From: Gillisella vitis
Lineage (GTDB): Bacteria > Pseudomonadota > Alphaproteobacteria > Rhizobiales > Rhizobiaceae
Reading direction: 5' to 3'
DNA length: 64,000 bases
Assembly (NCBI RefSeq): GCF_014204625.1
Contig: NZ_JACHLU010000012.1
Coordinates: 62,001-126,000, forward strand
Both the position numbers and the translations under genes were made by a program. The notes beneath the pieces are model-generated. The model made no database searches. It was given only the letters and a program-made list of their open reading frames with translations, and was not told the origin of the DNA. Positions 9,463 through 19,694 of this stretch are shown one piece after another. How positions within the stretch are numbered: position 1 is the stretch's first letter; the number at the start of each line of letters is the position of its first letter.

Positions 9463-10146
9463 ATGGCTGCCCGGACGATCCTTCTGGTCGATGACGACGA
9501 CGATCTGCGTGAAACGCTGGTAGAACAACTCTCCCTCTATGAGGAATTCTCCATTCAGCAGGAATCCAATGCCACCAAGGGCGTGCAAACTGCGCGCAAT
9601 GCTCAGGTGGATCTGATGATCATGGATGTTGGCCTGCCCGACATGGATGGCCGCGAAGCGGTGAAACTGCTGCGCAAGGGCGGCTTCAAGGCCCCTGTGA
9701 TCATGCTGACCGGCCACGATACCGATTCCGACACCATTCTGGGTCTGGAAGCCGGAGCCAATGACTATGTGACCAAACCGTTCAAATTTGCCGTGCTGCT
9801 GGCGCGCATCCGCGCCCAATTGCGCCAGCACGAGCAGAGCGAAGATGCCACCTTCACCGTTGGCCCCTATGTGTTCAAGCCCAGCCAGAAGCTGCTGACC
9901 ACCGAAGACGGCAAGAAAATCCGCCTGACGGAAAAGGAAGCGGCGATTATCCGCTATCTCTACCGCGCCGGGCAAAAAGTGGTCACCCGCGATGTGCTTT
10001 TGGAAGAAGTCTGGGGATATAACTCCGGCGTCACCACCCACACGCTGGAAACCCATGTCTATCGCCTGCGCCAGAAGATAGAACGGGATCCATCCAGCGC
10101 CGAAATTCTGGTGACGGAAAACGGCGGCTATAAAATCATTCCGTAA
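9463..10146 (+). CDS. cenR: OmpR/PhoB-family response regulator, CenR/OtpR type
   Basis: This is a 227-residue two-domain regulator. The receiver domain has the acidic pocket DDDD near residue 10, the phosphoacceptor D55 in MIMDVGLPDMDG, and K105 in VTKPF. The C-terminal winged helix has the usual TRDVLLEEVWGY and THTLETHVYRLRQKIE motifs. In Brucella, otpR (the CenR orthologue) is followed by a cyclic-nucleotide-binding protein gene, as here 15 bases downstream, which supports the name. CenR controls the cell envelope and cell division in alphaproteobacteria. No sensor kinase is adjacent. Confidence 0.85.
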   Translation: MAARTILLVDDDDDLRETLVEQLSLYEEFSIQQESNATKGVQTARNAQVDLMIMDVGLPDMDGREAVKLLRKGGFKAPVIMLTGHDTDSDTILGLEAGANDYVTKPFKFAVLLARIRAQLRQHEQSEDATFTVGPYVFKPSQKLLTTEDGKKIRLTEKEAAIIRYLYRAGQKVVTRDVLLEEVWGYNSGVTTHTLETHVYRLRQKIERDPSSAEILVTENGGYKIIP

Positions 10147-10161
10147 TCCGGAGCATTCCCG

Positions 10162-10617
10162 ATGGCACTCAGCGATGATATGCAATTGCTCTCGGCTCTC
10201 AGCCTGTTTCACGGGCTGGAGCAGGATGAGTTGCGGCTGATTGCCTTCGGAGCAGAGCATCGAGCCATTGGACCGGGGCAAATTCTGTTTCGGGAACGTT
10301 CGCCTGCGGAATGCGCCTATGTTGTGGTGCGCGGGCAGCTTGAATTATCTAACATGGGACGCGATGGCCAGCCACAGGTGGCGGCCATTGTTGGCCCCGG
10401 CACCATGCTGTCTGAGCTGGCGCTGGCCACCATGGTCGAGCGTAAATACACCGCCGTAGCCCTTGATGACACCGAGGTCATGCGCATTCCCCGGCAATTG
10501 TTTCACCGCCTGCTGGAAGAATATCCAAGACTGGGTGCCGTGATGCAGGAGCGGATTCGCCAGAACCTCGTGGCACTGGCAACCGGGGTGAAAAGCATGG
10601 AAGAGCGTTTTAGATAG
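10162..10617 (+). CDS. Cyclic-nucleotide-binding domain protein
   Basis: This 151-residue protein is made almost entirely of one cNMP-binding (Crp-type) beta-roll: FHGLEQDELRLIAFGAEH at the start, a GQILFRERSPAECAYVVVRG core, then GTMLSELALATM as the phosphate-binding cassette. There is no DNA-binding domain. It follows cenR by 15 bases and should be co-transcribed. The Brucella counterpart is annotated as a cAMP-dependent kinase regulatory subunit-like protein. It may sense a nucleotide signal alongside CenR. Its stop is only two bases from the end of the convergent xthA. Confidence 0.82.
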   Translation: MALSDDMQLLSALSLFHGLEQDELRLIAFGAEHRAIGPGQILFRERSPAECAYVVVRGQLELSNMGRDGQPQVAAIVGPGTMLSELALATMVERKYTAVALDDTEVMRIPRQLFHRLLEEYPRLGAVMQERIRQNLVALATGVKSMEERFR

Positions 10618-10619
10618 CC

Positions 10620-11423
10620 TTACAAATCAAACTGCACCGTCACCGGCACATGGTCAGACGGCTTTTCCCAGCCACGGGCTTCGCGCAAAATCTCGATACC
10701 CTTCAAAGCGGGGCGCAGATCTGGCGATGACCAGATATGGTCCAGACGCCGCCCCTTGTCTGCCGCATCCCAATCCTTGGCGCGATAGCTCCACCACGTG
10801 TAGAGTTTGTGCGATGGATCGACCAGTTCGCGCATCAAATCTACCCAGCCGCCGCGGTTCATCACCTCCAGCAGACCTTCGGTTTCCACGGGCGTGTGGC
10901 TGACGATTTTCAACAGCGCCTTGTGTGACCAGACATCATGCTCCAGCGGCGCAATATTGAGGTCTCCGACCAGAATAGCCGAAGTGTCTGGCTCGGCAGC
11001 AGCTGAAAGCGCTTTCATTTCCTCAATAAAATCCAGCTTATGGCCAAATTTTGGATTGATCTCACGGTTTGGCTCATCGCCGCCGGCTGGCACGTAAAAA
11101 TTATGCACCCGAATGCGCTTGCCACCCGCCTGAAAAATTGCCGAGATATGGCGGCTATCGCCAACGCCACAAAAATCCTGACGGTGATCTTCAGTGAGGG
11201 GCAGTTTCGAGGCAATCGCCACGCCGTGATAGCCCTTCTGGCCATGAACGAGCACATGCGGATAGCCAAGCGCCTGAACAGCCTCCAGGGGGAATTCATG
11301 ATTCTGGCATTTGATTTCCTGCAAACACAGAATATCGGGCTGATGGGTGGTGACAAACTGCTCGACAATCGGCATCCGCAGGCGCACCGAATTGATATTC
11401 CAGGTGGAGAGGGAAAAAGCCAT
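10620..11423 (-). CDS. xthA: Exodeoxyribonuclease III
   Basis: This AP endonuclease/3'-5' exonuclease of base-excision repair has 267 residues. The start MAFSLSTWNINSVRLR is chosen over an upstream ATG that adds 40 residues unlike the family. Active-site motifs are in place: LCLQEIKCQ (metal-binding Glu), GDLNIAP, RRLDHIWSS and the terminal SDHVPVTVQFDL. It is convergent with the cNMP-binding gene. A second EEP-fold protein is encoded at 51463-52326, but it is clearly a different family. Confidence 0.95.
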   Translation of the reverse strand: MAFSLSTWNINSVRLRMPIVEQFVTTHQPDILCLQEIKCQNHEFPLEAVQALGYPHVLVHGQKGYHGVAIASKLPLTEDHRQDFCGVGDSRHISAIFQAGGKRIRVHNFYVPAGGDEPNREINPKFGHKLDFIEEMKALSAAAEPDTSAILVGDLNIAPLEHDVWSHKALLKIVSHTPVETEGLLEVMNRGGWVDLMRELVDPSHKLYTWWSYRAKDWDAADKGRRLDHIWSSPDLRPALKGIEILREARGWEKPSDHVPVTVQFDL

Positions 11424-11562
11424 GACCGAGACAAATCCTTGTTCTGCCGCAAACCTTGCGAGCCGATAACCCGGTTTAGGCAATGCGCACAGGCTTGAAC
11501 AGCAAAAAGGCACAAGCATCCCCGACACTTGCGCCTTTTCCACATCAAGCCGTGGTCAGACG

Positions 11563-12216
11563 TTATTGACCGCGCCTGTTAATATCATCATAGGGCACTT
11601 CAAACACTTTTTCGTCGAAATTGACGCCCTGCTGCACGTTAAAAATCATCACGGACGTGTCTTTTCCCTGAGCATCCGTCACAGTCCATTGGCGCAGCTC
11701 AAAGGTTTTGGGATCAAACATCAGGGTAATGGTCTGGTCGCCAAAAATACTCTTGTCACCCAGCACAATGGTGGTCAGATCCTGCTCTTCCTTCACCTGT
11801 CGCACCATCTGGTGGCCGAGATCAATGCGATCGGACAGCAGCAGGCTCAGAGGCGTTTTGGAAAGCGGATAGACATCCCACGTCTTCATCTTCATATTTC
11901 CGATCGCCACATTGCGACCATCCGAAATCACCCGCATGGGCGAAGGCTGTTCATAATTGAACCGCAGCTTGCCGGGGCGCTCCAGATAGAATTTGCCTGC
12001 TGTCTGATCCCCGCGCGGACCAAACTGCACAAACTCGCCCATCATGGTTTTCACCGAGGCAAAATGATCGGCAATTCTTTGGGCCGTGCTGCTCTCGGCC
12101 TGTGCAAAGGCAGGTGTCGCAGCCGTCAATGCCACCGCAAATGCTGCCGACAAGCCGATAAAACCACGACGGTTCAAACTGGAAGAATTAGCCGCAGCGG
12201 CTTGTTTTTCACGCAT
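11563..12216 (-). CDS. lolA: Outer-membrane lipoprotein carrier protein LolA-like
   Basis: About 217 residues. The N-terminus has a signal peptide with a Tat-like NRRGFIG segment and cleavage near TPAFAQA. The mature part matches the LolA fold (AQRIADHFASVKTMMGEFVQFGP, ERPGKLRFNYEQPSPMRVISDG). LolA ferries lipoproteins through the periplasm from LolCDE to the outer membrane. The ATG at 12216 is preferred because AAGGAG lies six bases upstream; that site sits inside the coding part of the alternative start at 12231. It lies downstream of ftsK on the same strand, with a hairpin between them. Confidence 0.88.
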   Translation of the reverse strand: MREKQAAAANSSSLNRRGFIGLSAAFAVALTAATPAFAQAESSTAQRIADHFASVKTMMGEFVQFGPRGDQTAGKFYLERPGKLRFNYEQPSPMRVISDGRNVAIGNMKMKTWDVYPLSKTPLSLLLSDRIDLGHQMVRQVKEEQDLTTIVLGDKSIFGDQTITLMFDPKTFELRQWTVTDAQGKDTSVMIFNVQQGVNFDEKVFEVPYDDINRRGQ

Positions 12217-12282
12217 TCTTTTCTCCTTCATCCGCTCAACCGTGATGCATCAAGACGGCGCCATCATGACGCACACACCATC

Positions 12283-12317
12283 GTGATCAGGCGTTGCCAA
12301 AGACAACGCCTGATCAC
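12283..12317. terminator. Hairpin between ftsK and lolA
   Basis: A perfect 14-bp stem (GTGATCAGGCGTTG and its complement) with a 7-base loop. It lacks a clear T-run on either strand, so it may be a weak terminator, a processing site or an mRNA-stabilising structure. Confidence 0.6.
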
Positions 12318-12367
12318 CGCATCCCGTTCCAGTTCGTTTTTGCAATATCAACACTCGGCGGCGCATC

Positions 12368-15007
12368 TTATCGTTCAATAATATCCGCTTCAGTTGGCAC
12401 CAGAATCTCACGCTTACCAGCGTGATTGGCAGGGCTGATAATCCCCTCCTGCTCCATCCGCTCAATCAGGGATGCCGCACGGTTATAGCCAATTCCAAGT
12501 CTGCGCTGAATGTATGAGGTCGAGGCCTTGCCATCCCGCAGCACAATGGCGACCGCCTGATCATAGGGATCGTCGGATGCCGCCAGATTGCCTGTTCCTG
12601 CCGGGCCACCGCCCTCTTCATCATCCTCATCAATGGTGACAGCATCAAGGTAATCCGGCGCGCCTTGCGTCTTGAGATAGGCAACAATGTCTTCGACCTC
12701 ATTATCGGAGACAAAGGGACCATGAACACGCTGAATGCGCCCGCCACCGGCCATATACAGCATATCGCCCATGCCCAGCAGCTGCTCGGCCCCCTGCTCG
12801 CCCAGAATGGTGCGACTGTCGATTTTGGACGTCACCTGAAAGGAAATGCGGGTTGGGAAATTGGCCTTGATGGTGCCAGTAATGACATCGACGGACGGAC
12901 GCTGGGTGGCCATGATCACATGAATGCCAGCCGCACGCGCCATCTGGGCTAAGCGCTGCACCGCCCCTTCAATATCCTTGCCCGCCACCATCATCAGGTC
13001 GGCCATTTCATCAATAATCACCACGATATAGGGCATGGGCTGGAGATCGAATTTCTCGGTCTCATAGATGGCTTCGCCTGTCTGGCGGTCAAAGCCGGTC
13101 TGCACGGTGCGGGTGAGAACCTCTCCCTTTTCAATCGCCTGTTCCACCCGGCTGTTGAAGCCATCGATGTTGCGCACGCCAATCTTGGACATTTTCTTGT
13201 AGCGCTCTTCCATCTCGCGCACGGTCCATTTCAAGGCGACAACCGCCTTTTTCGGATCGGTCACAACAGGCGAGAGCAAATGCGGAATGCCATCGTAAAT
13301 CGACAGTTCCAGCATTTTCGGATCAATCATGATCAGGCGGCATTTTTCCGGTGGCAGACGATAGACCAGCGACAGAATCATGGTGTTGATGGCCACCGAT
13401 TTGCCAGACCCGGTGGTGCCCGCCACCAGCAAATGTGGCATTTTGGCCAGATCGGCAATCACCGGCTCGCCGCCAATGGTCTTGCCCAGCGCCATCGGCA
13501 GTTTGGCCTTGGAGCTGTCAAAATCACGGCTGCTGATCATTTCACGCAAATAGACCGTTTCACGGGTTCGGTTTGGCAGTTCGATACCAATGGCATTGCG
13601 ACCCGGTACCACGGCCACGCGGGCGGCAATGGCGCTCATAGAGCGGGCAATATCATCAGCAAGACCGATCACCCGAGAGGATTTGATCCCCGGTGCTGGC
13701 TCCAGTTCATACAGTGTCACGACTGGGCCGGGACGCACTTCGATAATGTCACCCTTGACGCCAAAATCGTCCAGCACGCCTTCCAGCATCCGGGCATTAT
13801 GCTCGAGTTGATCGGCCGACAGGCTGGCATCCTTGGTGACATTGCGCGGTGGCTCGATCAAAAGCTGCACGGACGGGAGCTGAAAGCCTCTGTTGCTGCG
13901 CGGCCCCGGTGATGGCGCGGGTGCCGGGCGCGGGCGCTCGGAGCGGGCCGGACCACGGCGGCCACTTGGTTTGGGTGAAAGATCCTCGTCTTCATCGTCA
14001 AACAGAATATCGTCCGATGCCCGTCCCCTTGCACGCAAATCAAACGGCGGCTCGTCGTGCTCATCATCAAAACCCATAGGCGGCGCGGCAATACGCCGTC
14101 GACCGACACCTGGCGCAAAGGATGGATCAGCGCGAACACCGCTCCCATGCAACTCTTCACCGTTGCCCGCAAAGTCATCATCGTTAAAGTCATAGGGCTG
14201 ATCGAAATCTGCCCGCTCACGCCCCTTTGGCTTGAGACCCGCCAGACGCCGAATACGGGCATTGGCGGTATACCACGCATGGGCAATGCTGCCGACAATC
14301 AGGGCGAATGAACCAATGCGATCATCATCCTCGTCATCATCGTCTTCCGTCGCTGCCTTGCCTTTTGTCGAAGATGCACGGGCCGCTCTGGCACGGGCAG
14401 CAAGGATGTCGTCTTCAATATCATCGTCTTGTGCAAGCCCGATGATTCCAGCAGCAAACAGCATGAACCAGAGCATGGGAACAGCCAGAAGGCAGCCCAG
14501 CACCATGGCAAAACTACCCGTGGGATAGGCTCCGACAAACAGCGCCGGAAAGCGCAGGATCATGTCGCCAATCACACCGCCAATGCCATTGGGAATGGGC
14601 CATGTGGCCGGTGGTGGAAAACAGCCAAAAACAGCGGCGGCAACCACGGCTCCAGCCGCCCAGGCAGCAAGACGGCGCGGCAGGCGCGTGATGCGGCGAC
14701 CCGAGATCAAAGACAGCGACCATGCCAGCAACGGCAACAGCGCTGCAACAGAAGACAGGCCAAAGAACTGCATGGCAAGATCGGCAAACACCGCACCGGG
14801 ATAGCCAAGAATGTTGGTTGCAAGACGATCCGTGGCGTAGGAAAAACTGGGATCGTCGATATTCCAGGTGGAAAGTGCCGCAACAGCGGCGACCAGCCCC
14901 AGAAACACCCCAAACCCGATCAGGGCTAAAAACTGCCTGACAAGAAAACCCGCCACGACAGAACGGGGCGTTTTTTCATCCAATGCTGCCAGCGTGGTTC
15001 TACTCAT
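12368..15007 (-). CDS. ftsK: DNA translocase FtsK
   Basis: An 879-residue protein that pumps DNA toward dif at division and helps build the septum. The N-terminal 200 residues contain about four membrane segments. A long acidic and proline-rich linker follows (DDDDEDDD and [13 protein letters not shown] stretches). The motor has Walker [10 protein letters not shown] near residue 530 and Walker [14 protein letters not shown]. The C-terminal winged-helix gamma domain that reads KOPS sites is present ([24 protein letters not shown]). It is complete and of normal rhizobial length. Confidence 0.97.
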   Translation of the reverse strand: MSRTTLAALDEKTPRSVVAGFLVRQFLALIGFGVFLGLVAAVAALSTWNIDDPSFSYATDRLATNILGYPGAVFADLAMQFFGLSSVAALLPLLAWSLSLISGRRITRLPRRLAAWAAGAVVAAAVFGCFPPPATWPIPNGIGGVIGDMILRFPALFVGAYPTGSFAMVLGCLLAVPMLWFMLFAAGIIGLAQDDDIEDDILAARARAARASSTKGKAATEDDDDEDDDRIGSFALIVGSIAHAWYTANARIRRLAGLKPKGRERADFDQPYDFNDDDFAGNGEELHGSGVRADPSFAPGVGRRRIAAPPMGFDDEHDEPPFDLRARGRASDDILFDDEDEDLSPKPSGRRGPARSERPRPAPAPSPGPRSNRGFQLPSVQLLIEPPRNVTKDASLSADQLEHNARMLEGVLDDFGVKGDIIEVRPGPVVTLYELEPAPGIKSSRVIGLADDIARSMSAIAARVAVVPGRNAIGIELPNRTRETVYLREMISSRDFDSSKAKLPMALGKTIGGEPVIADLAKMPHLLVAGTTGSGKSVAINTMILSLVYRLPPEKCRLIMIDPKMLELSIYDGIPHLLSPVVTDPKKAVVALKWTVREMEERYKKMSKIGVRNIDGFNSRVEQAIEKGEVLTRTVQTGFDRQTGEAIYETEKFDLQPMPYIVVIIDEMADLMMVAGKDIEGAVQRLAQMARAAGIHVIMATQRPSVDVITGTIKANFPTRISFQVTSKIDSRTILGEQGAEQLLGMGDMLYMAGGGRIQRVHGPFVSDNEVEDIVAYLKTQGAPDYLDAVTIDEDDEEGGGPAGTGNLAASDDPYDQAVAIVLRDGKASTSYIQRRLGIGYNRAASLIERMEQEGIISPANHAGKREILVPTEADIIER

Positions 15008-15162
15008 ACCTGTTCGCCTGCCAGTACAATTTCGACAAAGGGGGCAAACCGGACGAATCAGTCAGATTGAATCCGGTCTTCTAACAGCACAACGTAGCCG
15101 ATCCGAAGTTAATACTCCTTTAACCATCGACAATTCCCGGTCAAAAGCTTGCAAAACAGCAA

Positions 15163-15186
15163 AAAGCCCGGCGCAAACCGGGCTTT
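15163..15186 (-). terminator. Rho-independent terminator of glnK-amtB
   Basis: Read on the - strand, AAAGCCCGG and CCGGGCTTT form a 9-bp stem with a 6-base loop, followed by more T. It lies about 70 bases after the amtB stop codon. Confidence 0.8.
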
Positions 15187-15215
15187 CCAAACTGTTCAGT
15201 GGGAGCCATCAGGGC

Positions 15216-15245
15216 CGGTGCCCGTATTGTCACACCCGGGCACCG
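15216..15245. repeat. Second hairpin just after amtB
   Basis: Arms CGGTGCCCG and CGGGCACCG form a perfect 9-bp stem with a 12-base loop, 12 bases past the amtB stop. With the hairpin at 15163-15186 it makes a tandem stem-loop end to the transcript. Confidence 0.55.
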
Positions 15246-15257
15246 TCCTGAAACCAA

Positions 15258-16604
15258 TCAATTGTGGTAGGCGGCTTCGCCGTGAGAGGCGAGGTCGAGA
15301 CCTTCGCGCTCTGCTTCCACAGGCACACGCAGACCAACAATCACATCAACAATCTTGTAGATGATGAACGAGCCAATGCCGGTCCACAGGAGGGTGATGA
15401 CCACAGCCTGAATCTGAACCATGACCTGGCCGCCCATGGTCTGCTCACCCACATACCCAATGCCGCCGAGCGAGGAGCTGGCAAAAACGCCGGTTGCAAT
15501 AGCACCGAACATACCGCCAACACCATGAACGCCGAACACGTCCGCCGTATCGTCATAGCCGAACTTGTTCTTCACCACAGAGACGAAGAAGTAGCACAGT
15601 GGCGACACGATCGCGCCCAGAACAATCGCGCCCATCGGACCAACGATACCAGCCGCAGGCGTGACCGCAACCAGACCGGCGATCATGCCGGAAGCAGCGC
15701 CCAGCATGGAGGCCTTGCCACGGGTGAAGGATTCAACCACGCACCACGACAGGATGGCAGCAGCCGTTGCAACGAAGGTGTTGACGGTTGCCAGCATGGC
15801 ACCACCGGATGCTTCCAGATTGGAACCGGCGTTAAAGCCGAACCAGCCAACCCACAGCATGGCAGCACCAATGTAGGTCATGGTCATGGAGTGCGGAGCC
15901 ATCATGTCCTTGCCGTAGCCGGTCCGCTTGCCAACCAGCAGAGCGCCCACCAGACCGGCAACACCGGCGTTGATGTGAACAACCGTGCCGCCCGCAAAAT
16001 CAAGCGCGCCGAGACCAAACAGGTAGCCGCTTGCATCCCAGACCATATGCGCAACCGGGAAGTAAACGAAGGTCACCCACAAAAGTGAGAACAGGATAAC
16101 CGCCGAGAACTTGATACGCTCGGCAAATGCACCGATGATCAGGGCAGGCGTAATCGCTGCAAAGGTCATCTGGAACAGCATGAAGATATATTCTGGAATG
16201 ACCACACCCTTGGAGAAGGTGGCCGACGTTGTCGTTGTATCAACGCCAGACAGGAACATTTTGGCAAAACCGCCGAAGAACGGGTTGGTGCCGCCGCCAA
16301 ACGCGAAGGAATAGCCGTACAGAACCCAGACAATCATGACCATGGCGGCAATAACGGTGCACTGCATCAGCACCGACAGCATGTTCTTGGCGCGAACCAG
16401 ACCACCGTAGAACAGGCCAAGACCCGGAACGGCCATGAACAGCACCAGAATGGTGGCAATGAACATGAACGTGGTATCGCCCTTTTCAGGAACCGCCGCA
16501 GCAGCAGGGGCTGCATCCTGCGCAAAGGCAATGACTGGGGCCAGAAGGGCCGCCGATGCAGCACCAAAGCGCGCAGCATGGGATGTAAACTTGGAAAATG
16601 ACAT
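15258..16604 (-). CDS. amtB: Ammonium transporter AmtB
   Basis: 448 residues with a cleavable signal (MSFSKFTSHAARFGAASAAL to about AFAQDA) and eleven expected membrane segments. Ammonium-channel motifs are present: GLFYGGLVRAKNML at the first helices, DFAGGTVVHINAG with the first pore histidine, and FGVHGVGGMFGAIATG with the second. The start at 16604 has AGGGGAG upstream. It lies directly downstream of glnK and is expected to be gated by GlnK and induced under nitrogen limitation by NtrC and sigma-54. Confidence 0.96.
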   Translation of the reverse strand: MSFSKFTSHAARFGAASAALLAPVIAFAQDAAPAAAAVPEKGDTTFMFIATILVLFMAVPGLGLFYGGLVRAKNMLSVLMQCTVIAAMVMIVWVLYGYSFAFGGGTNPFFGGFAKMFLSGVDTTTTSATFSKGVVIPEYIFMLFQMTFAAITPALIIGAFAERIKFSAVILFSLLWVTFVYFPVAHMVWDASGYLFGLGALDFAGGTVVHINAGVAGLVGALLVGKRTGYGKDMMAPHSMTMTYIGAAMLWVGWFGFNAGSNLEASGGAMLATVNTFVATAAAILSWCVVESFTRGKASMLGAASGMIAGLVAVTPAAGIVGPMGAIVLGAIVSPLCYFFVSVVKNKFGYDDTADVFGVHGVGGMFGAIATGVFASSSLGGIGYVGEQTMGGQVMVQIQAVVITLLWTGIGSFIIYKIVDVIVGLRVPVEAEREGLDLASHGEAAYHN

Positions 16605-16632
16605 AGAAATGAACTCCCCTTGACGGCCGATC

Positions 16633-17097
<465 letters not shown>

Positions 17098-17167
17098 TTA
17101 TTGAAAAGTAAAGACGATTACTCAGAAGATGAAGAATCAGGCAATTGATTGGGCAATATTCCCGCAA

Positions 17168-17199
17168 TTTTTGTGCATTTGCACAAATGTGCACAAAAA
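17168..17199. repeat. Hairpin at the end of tesB
   Basis: Arms TTTTTGTGCA and TGCACAAAAA pair perfectly around a 12-base loop that is itself partly self-complementary (TTTGCACAAA). It touches the tesB stop codon. A role in ending the tesB transcript is possible. Confidence 0.5.
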
Positions 17200-18084
17200 T
17201 TAATCAGTTGCTCTTTTCCGAATCAACCCTTCCTGCGCCACCGAAGCGATCAACTGCCCAGAGCGCGTATAAATCGACCCACGGGTCATGCCGCGTCCGC
17301 CAGAGGTGCTGGGACTGTCCTGACTGTAGAGCATCCAGTCATCCAAAGCTGCCGGCCGGTGAAACCACATGGCATGATCCAGACTGGCCGCCTGAATCCG
17401 CTGATCGAAAATCGACATGCCATGGGCATAAAGCGAAATATCCAGAAGTGTCATATCGGACAGATAGGCCAGCACGGCAGCCTGCAAACCGCGATCATTG
17501 GGCACGGAGCCTGTCAGGCGTACCCATATATCCGCCTTCGGCTGAAGCTTGTCATTGGACATATAGTGATTGAAGGATGTGGGGCGAAACTCGACCGGCC
17601 GCTCCCTTGCCCAATATTTTCTCACCGATTCAGGGGCCTGCGCCAAAAACATCGCACGAAATTCCTTCTCGCCCATCAACCGCTCCGGTGGCACAACGGC
17701 AGGCATATCCACCTGATGATCAAGTCCCTCCTCGTCATACTGAAATGACGCCGACATGGAAAAAATCGCTCTTCCATGCTGAATGGCCACAACCCGACGG
17801 GTGGCAAAACTGGCACCATCGCGGATTCGCTCCACTTCATAGACAATCGGGACGGCTGGATCGCCGGGGCGCATGAAGTAGGCGTGCAGCGAATGAACAT
17901 AGCGGTTATCATCAACACACCGCTGCGCGGCCACCAGCGCCTGAGCAATCACCTGTCCGCCAAACACCCGCTGCCAGCCGACCTGCGGACTGGTGCCACG
18001 AAACAGGTTCACCTCCAGCGCTTCCAGATCAAGGGTCTCGATCAATTGCTGCATGGGTGTGACGGACGATACTGGCTGCGTCAT
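17200..18084 (-). CDS. tesB: Acyl-CoA thioesterase II
   Basis: 294 residues of double hot-dog fold, beginning MTQPVSSVTPMQQLIETLDLE after rejecting a longer in-frame start at 18159. Family motifs: RVFGGQVIAQALVAA, VHSLHAYFMRPGDP, LDHAMWFHRP and the C-terminal RGMTRGSIYTRSGQLIASVAQEGL carrying the catalytic glutamine. It cleaves medium- and long-chain acyl-CoA to free acid and CoA. It stands alone and is divergent from the monooxygenase gene. Confidence 0.95.
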   Translation of the reverse strand: MTQPVSSVTPMQQLIETLDLEALEVNLFRGTSPQVGWQRVFGGQVIAQALVAAQRCVDDNRYVHSLHAYFMRPGDPAVPIVYEVERIRDGASFATRRVVAIQHGRAIFSMSASFQYDEEGLDHQVDMPAVVPPERLMGEKEFRAMFLAQAPESVRKYWARERPVEFRPTSFNHYMSNDKLQPKADIWVRLTGSVPNDRGLQAAVLAYLSDMTLLDISLYAHGMSIFDQRIQAASLDHAMWFHRPAALDDWMLYSQDSPSTSGGRGMTRGSIYTRSGQLIASVAQEGLIRKRATD

Positions 18085-18170
18085 TTTGGAAAAACCCCGG
18101 TGGTAGGAAGATGCATCAAACTGCTCTATATAACAGCGCAGAAGCAATACAACGTGCAAGGGATGAAACG

Positions 18171-19385
18171 ATGGCGGACATGATTGTGGTTGGCGGAGGA
18201 TATGTGGGCCTGTCAGCAGCGCTTGCCGTCAAGCTGGCAGCCCCGCATCTTGATGTTCAGGTGATTGAGGCCGCGCCAAAGGAGCAATGGAAGCGCGACC
18301 CGCGCGCCTCGGCCATTATTTCAGCCGCCACAAAAATGCTGGATGTGTTTGGCATCTGGGATGAAATTGTGTCGCAGTCGCAACCGATCAACAAGATGAT
18401 CATTACCGATTCGAAAACCAGCGACCCGGTGCGCCCGGTGTTTCTGACCTTCGATGGCACGGTTAAAGAGGGCGAACCCTTCGCCTATATGGTTCCCAAT
18501 GTCGCCATGGTCGGGGCTTTGCTGAAAGCAGCAGACAAGGCAGGCATTCCGATCCGCAACGATGTCCGGGCAACCGGCTTTTCCAATCATGGCCATCAGG
18601 CCAACATCACTCTGTCCGACGCAACCACGTTGAGCGCACGGCTGGTTGTTGCCTGCGATGGCGTGCGCTCGCGCATCCGCGAGATGGCTGGCATCAAAAC
18701 CGTCACATGGGCCTATGGCCAGTCCGGCATTGTCACCACTGTCGAGCATGAGCGCCCGCACGAAGGCGTGGCCGAAGAACATTTTTTGCCTGCCGGTCCC
18801 TTTGCCATCCTGCCTCTCACCGGCAATCGCTCATCACTGGTGTGGACAGAGCGCACCGAAGATGCGGACCGGCTGGTGGTCTCTGACGATCTGGTGTTTG
18901 AGACTGAGCTGGAGCGTCGCTTTGGCAACAGGCTGGGAGCCATTCGCGCCTCCAGCGACCGGCGCGCCTTTCCGCTGGGCCTCACACTTGCCCGCTCTTT
19001 CATTGCCCCGCGCCTGGCGCTGGCGGGCGATGCCGCCCATGGTATTCATCCCATCTCCGGCCAGGGTCTCAACCTTGGCTTCAAGGATGTGGCAGCCCTT
19101 GCGCAAACCATTGTCGAAGCCGACCGCCTTGGTCTCGACATTGGCACAATCGACGTTCTGGAACGCTATCAGACATGGCGGCGGTTCGATACATTCCGCA
19201 TGGGCGTCACCACGGATGTGCTGAACCGGCTGTTTTCCAATGATGCCATGCCAATCCGAATTGCCCGCGATTTTGGCCTTGGTCTGGTTGAGCGGCTGCC
19301 TAAGCTCAAAAACTATTTCATCTCGGAGGCGGCCGGAACAGAGGCCCCAAACAATCCGAAACTGCTGACCGGGCAGGCTATTTAG
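18171..19385 (+). CDS. UbiH/UbiF/Coq6-family FAD-dependent monooxygenase
   Basis: About 404 residues. The start MADMIVVGGGYVGLSAALAV places the Rossmann GxGxxG dinucleotide motif at residue 8, as in the family; the upstream ATG at 18111 adds an unrelated tail. Further flavin motifs: RASAI, VACDGVRSRIR (the DG motif) and LAGDAAHGIHPISGQGLNLGFKD (the GD motif). Such enzymes hydroxylate the ubiquinone ring; this is a likely ubiquinone-biosynthesis hydroxylase, but the ring position cannot be told. Confidence 0.87.
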   Translation: MADMIVVGGGYVGLSAALAVKLAAPHLDVQVIEAAPKEQWKRDPRASAIISAATKMLDVFGIWDEIVSQSQPINKMIITDSKTSDPVRPVFLTFDGTVKEGEPFAYMVPNVAMVGALLKAADKAGIPIRNDVRATGFSNHGHQANITLSDATTLSARLVVACDGVRSRIREMAGIKTVTWAYGQSGIVTTVEHERPHEGVAEEHFLPAGPFAILPLTGNRSSLVWTERTEDADRLVVSDDLVFETELERRFGNRLGAIRASSDRRAFPLGLTLARSFIAPRLALAGDAAHGIHPISGQGLNLGFKDVAALAQTIVEADRLGLDIGTIDVLERYQTWRRFDTFRMGVTTDVLNRLFSNDAMPIRIARDFGLGLVERLPKLKNYFISEAAGTEAPNNPKLLTGQAI

Positions 19386-19396
19386 CCAATTTCGAC

Positions 19397-19472
19397 AGGA
19401 CTGCATCAGAGTACACGACGCAAAGGCTTTTGGGGTTTTTATTTTGCGTCGTGTACTGTGAGGACTGCATCA
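19397..19472. repeat. Hairpin flanked by 12-bp direct repeats (MITE-like)
   Basis: The 12-mer AGGACTGCATCA occurs at 19397-19408 and again at 19461-19472. Between them lie 15-bp perfect inverted arms (AGTACACGACGCAAA at 19410-19424 and its complement at 19443-19457) around an 18-base loop. The layout looks like a very small inserted palindromic element with duplicated target, just after the monooxygenase gene. It could also act as a terminator. Confidence 0.65.
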
Positions 19473-19490
19473 TGCGTGTCATGAGAGACA

Positions 19491-19520
19491 AACAGTGCGC
19501 CCTCCATGGGGCGCACTGTT
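19491..19520. terminator. Terminator-like hairpin
   Basis: Arms AACAGTGCGCC and GGCGCACTGTT form a perfect 11-bp stem with an 8-base loop. It is followed only by a short T stretch. Likely ends the monooxygenase transcript. Confidence 0.6.
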
Positions 19521-19591
19521 TGGCGATCCATCAATAAAGCAAAAAAATCGCACCCCTGCCGTGGAACATTCTGTCAGACAGACGGTTTAGA

Positions 19592-19636
19592 GTTTGTCAG
19601 GGAAAAGTGGAACCCGGTTTTCCCGATAGGACAAAC
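19592..19636 (+). repeat. 45-bp palindromic intergenic repeat, copy B
   Basis: Same element as at 4012-4056: GTTTGTCAGGGAAAAGTGG at one end and GACAAAC at the other, with the same length. It differs from copy A by a few bases in the middle. Confidence 0.8.
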
Positions 19637-19647
19637 GAAAGCAGAGA

Positions 19648-19694
19648 ATTTCACAATATGTCAGGTTCAGTCTGAACCTGACATATTGTGAAAT
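19648..19694. repeat. 47-bp perfect palindrome
   Basis: Two perfectly complementary 23-bp arms, ATTTCACAATATGTCAGG... and its reverse complement, are separated by a single T at 19671. It lies 12 bases after repeat copy B and about 110 bases upstream of rpoH. No known regulator site of this size comes to mind. Confidence 0.85.
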
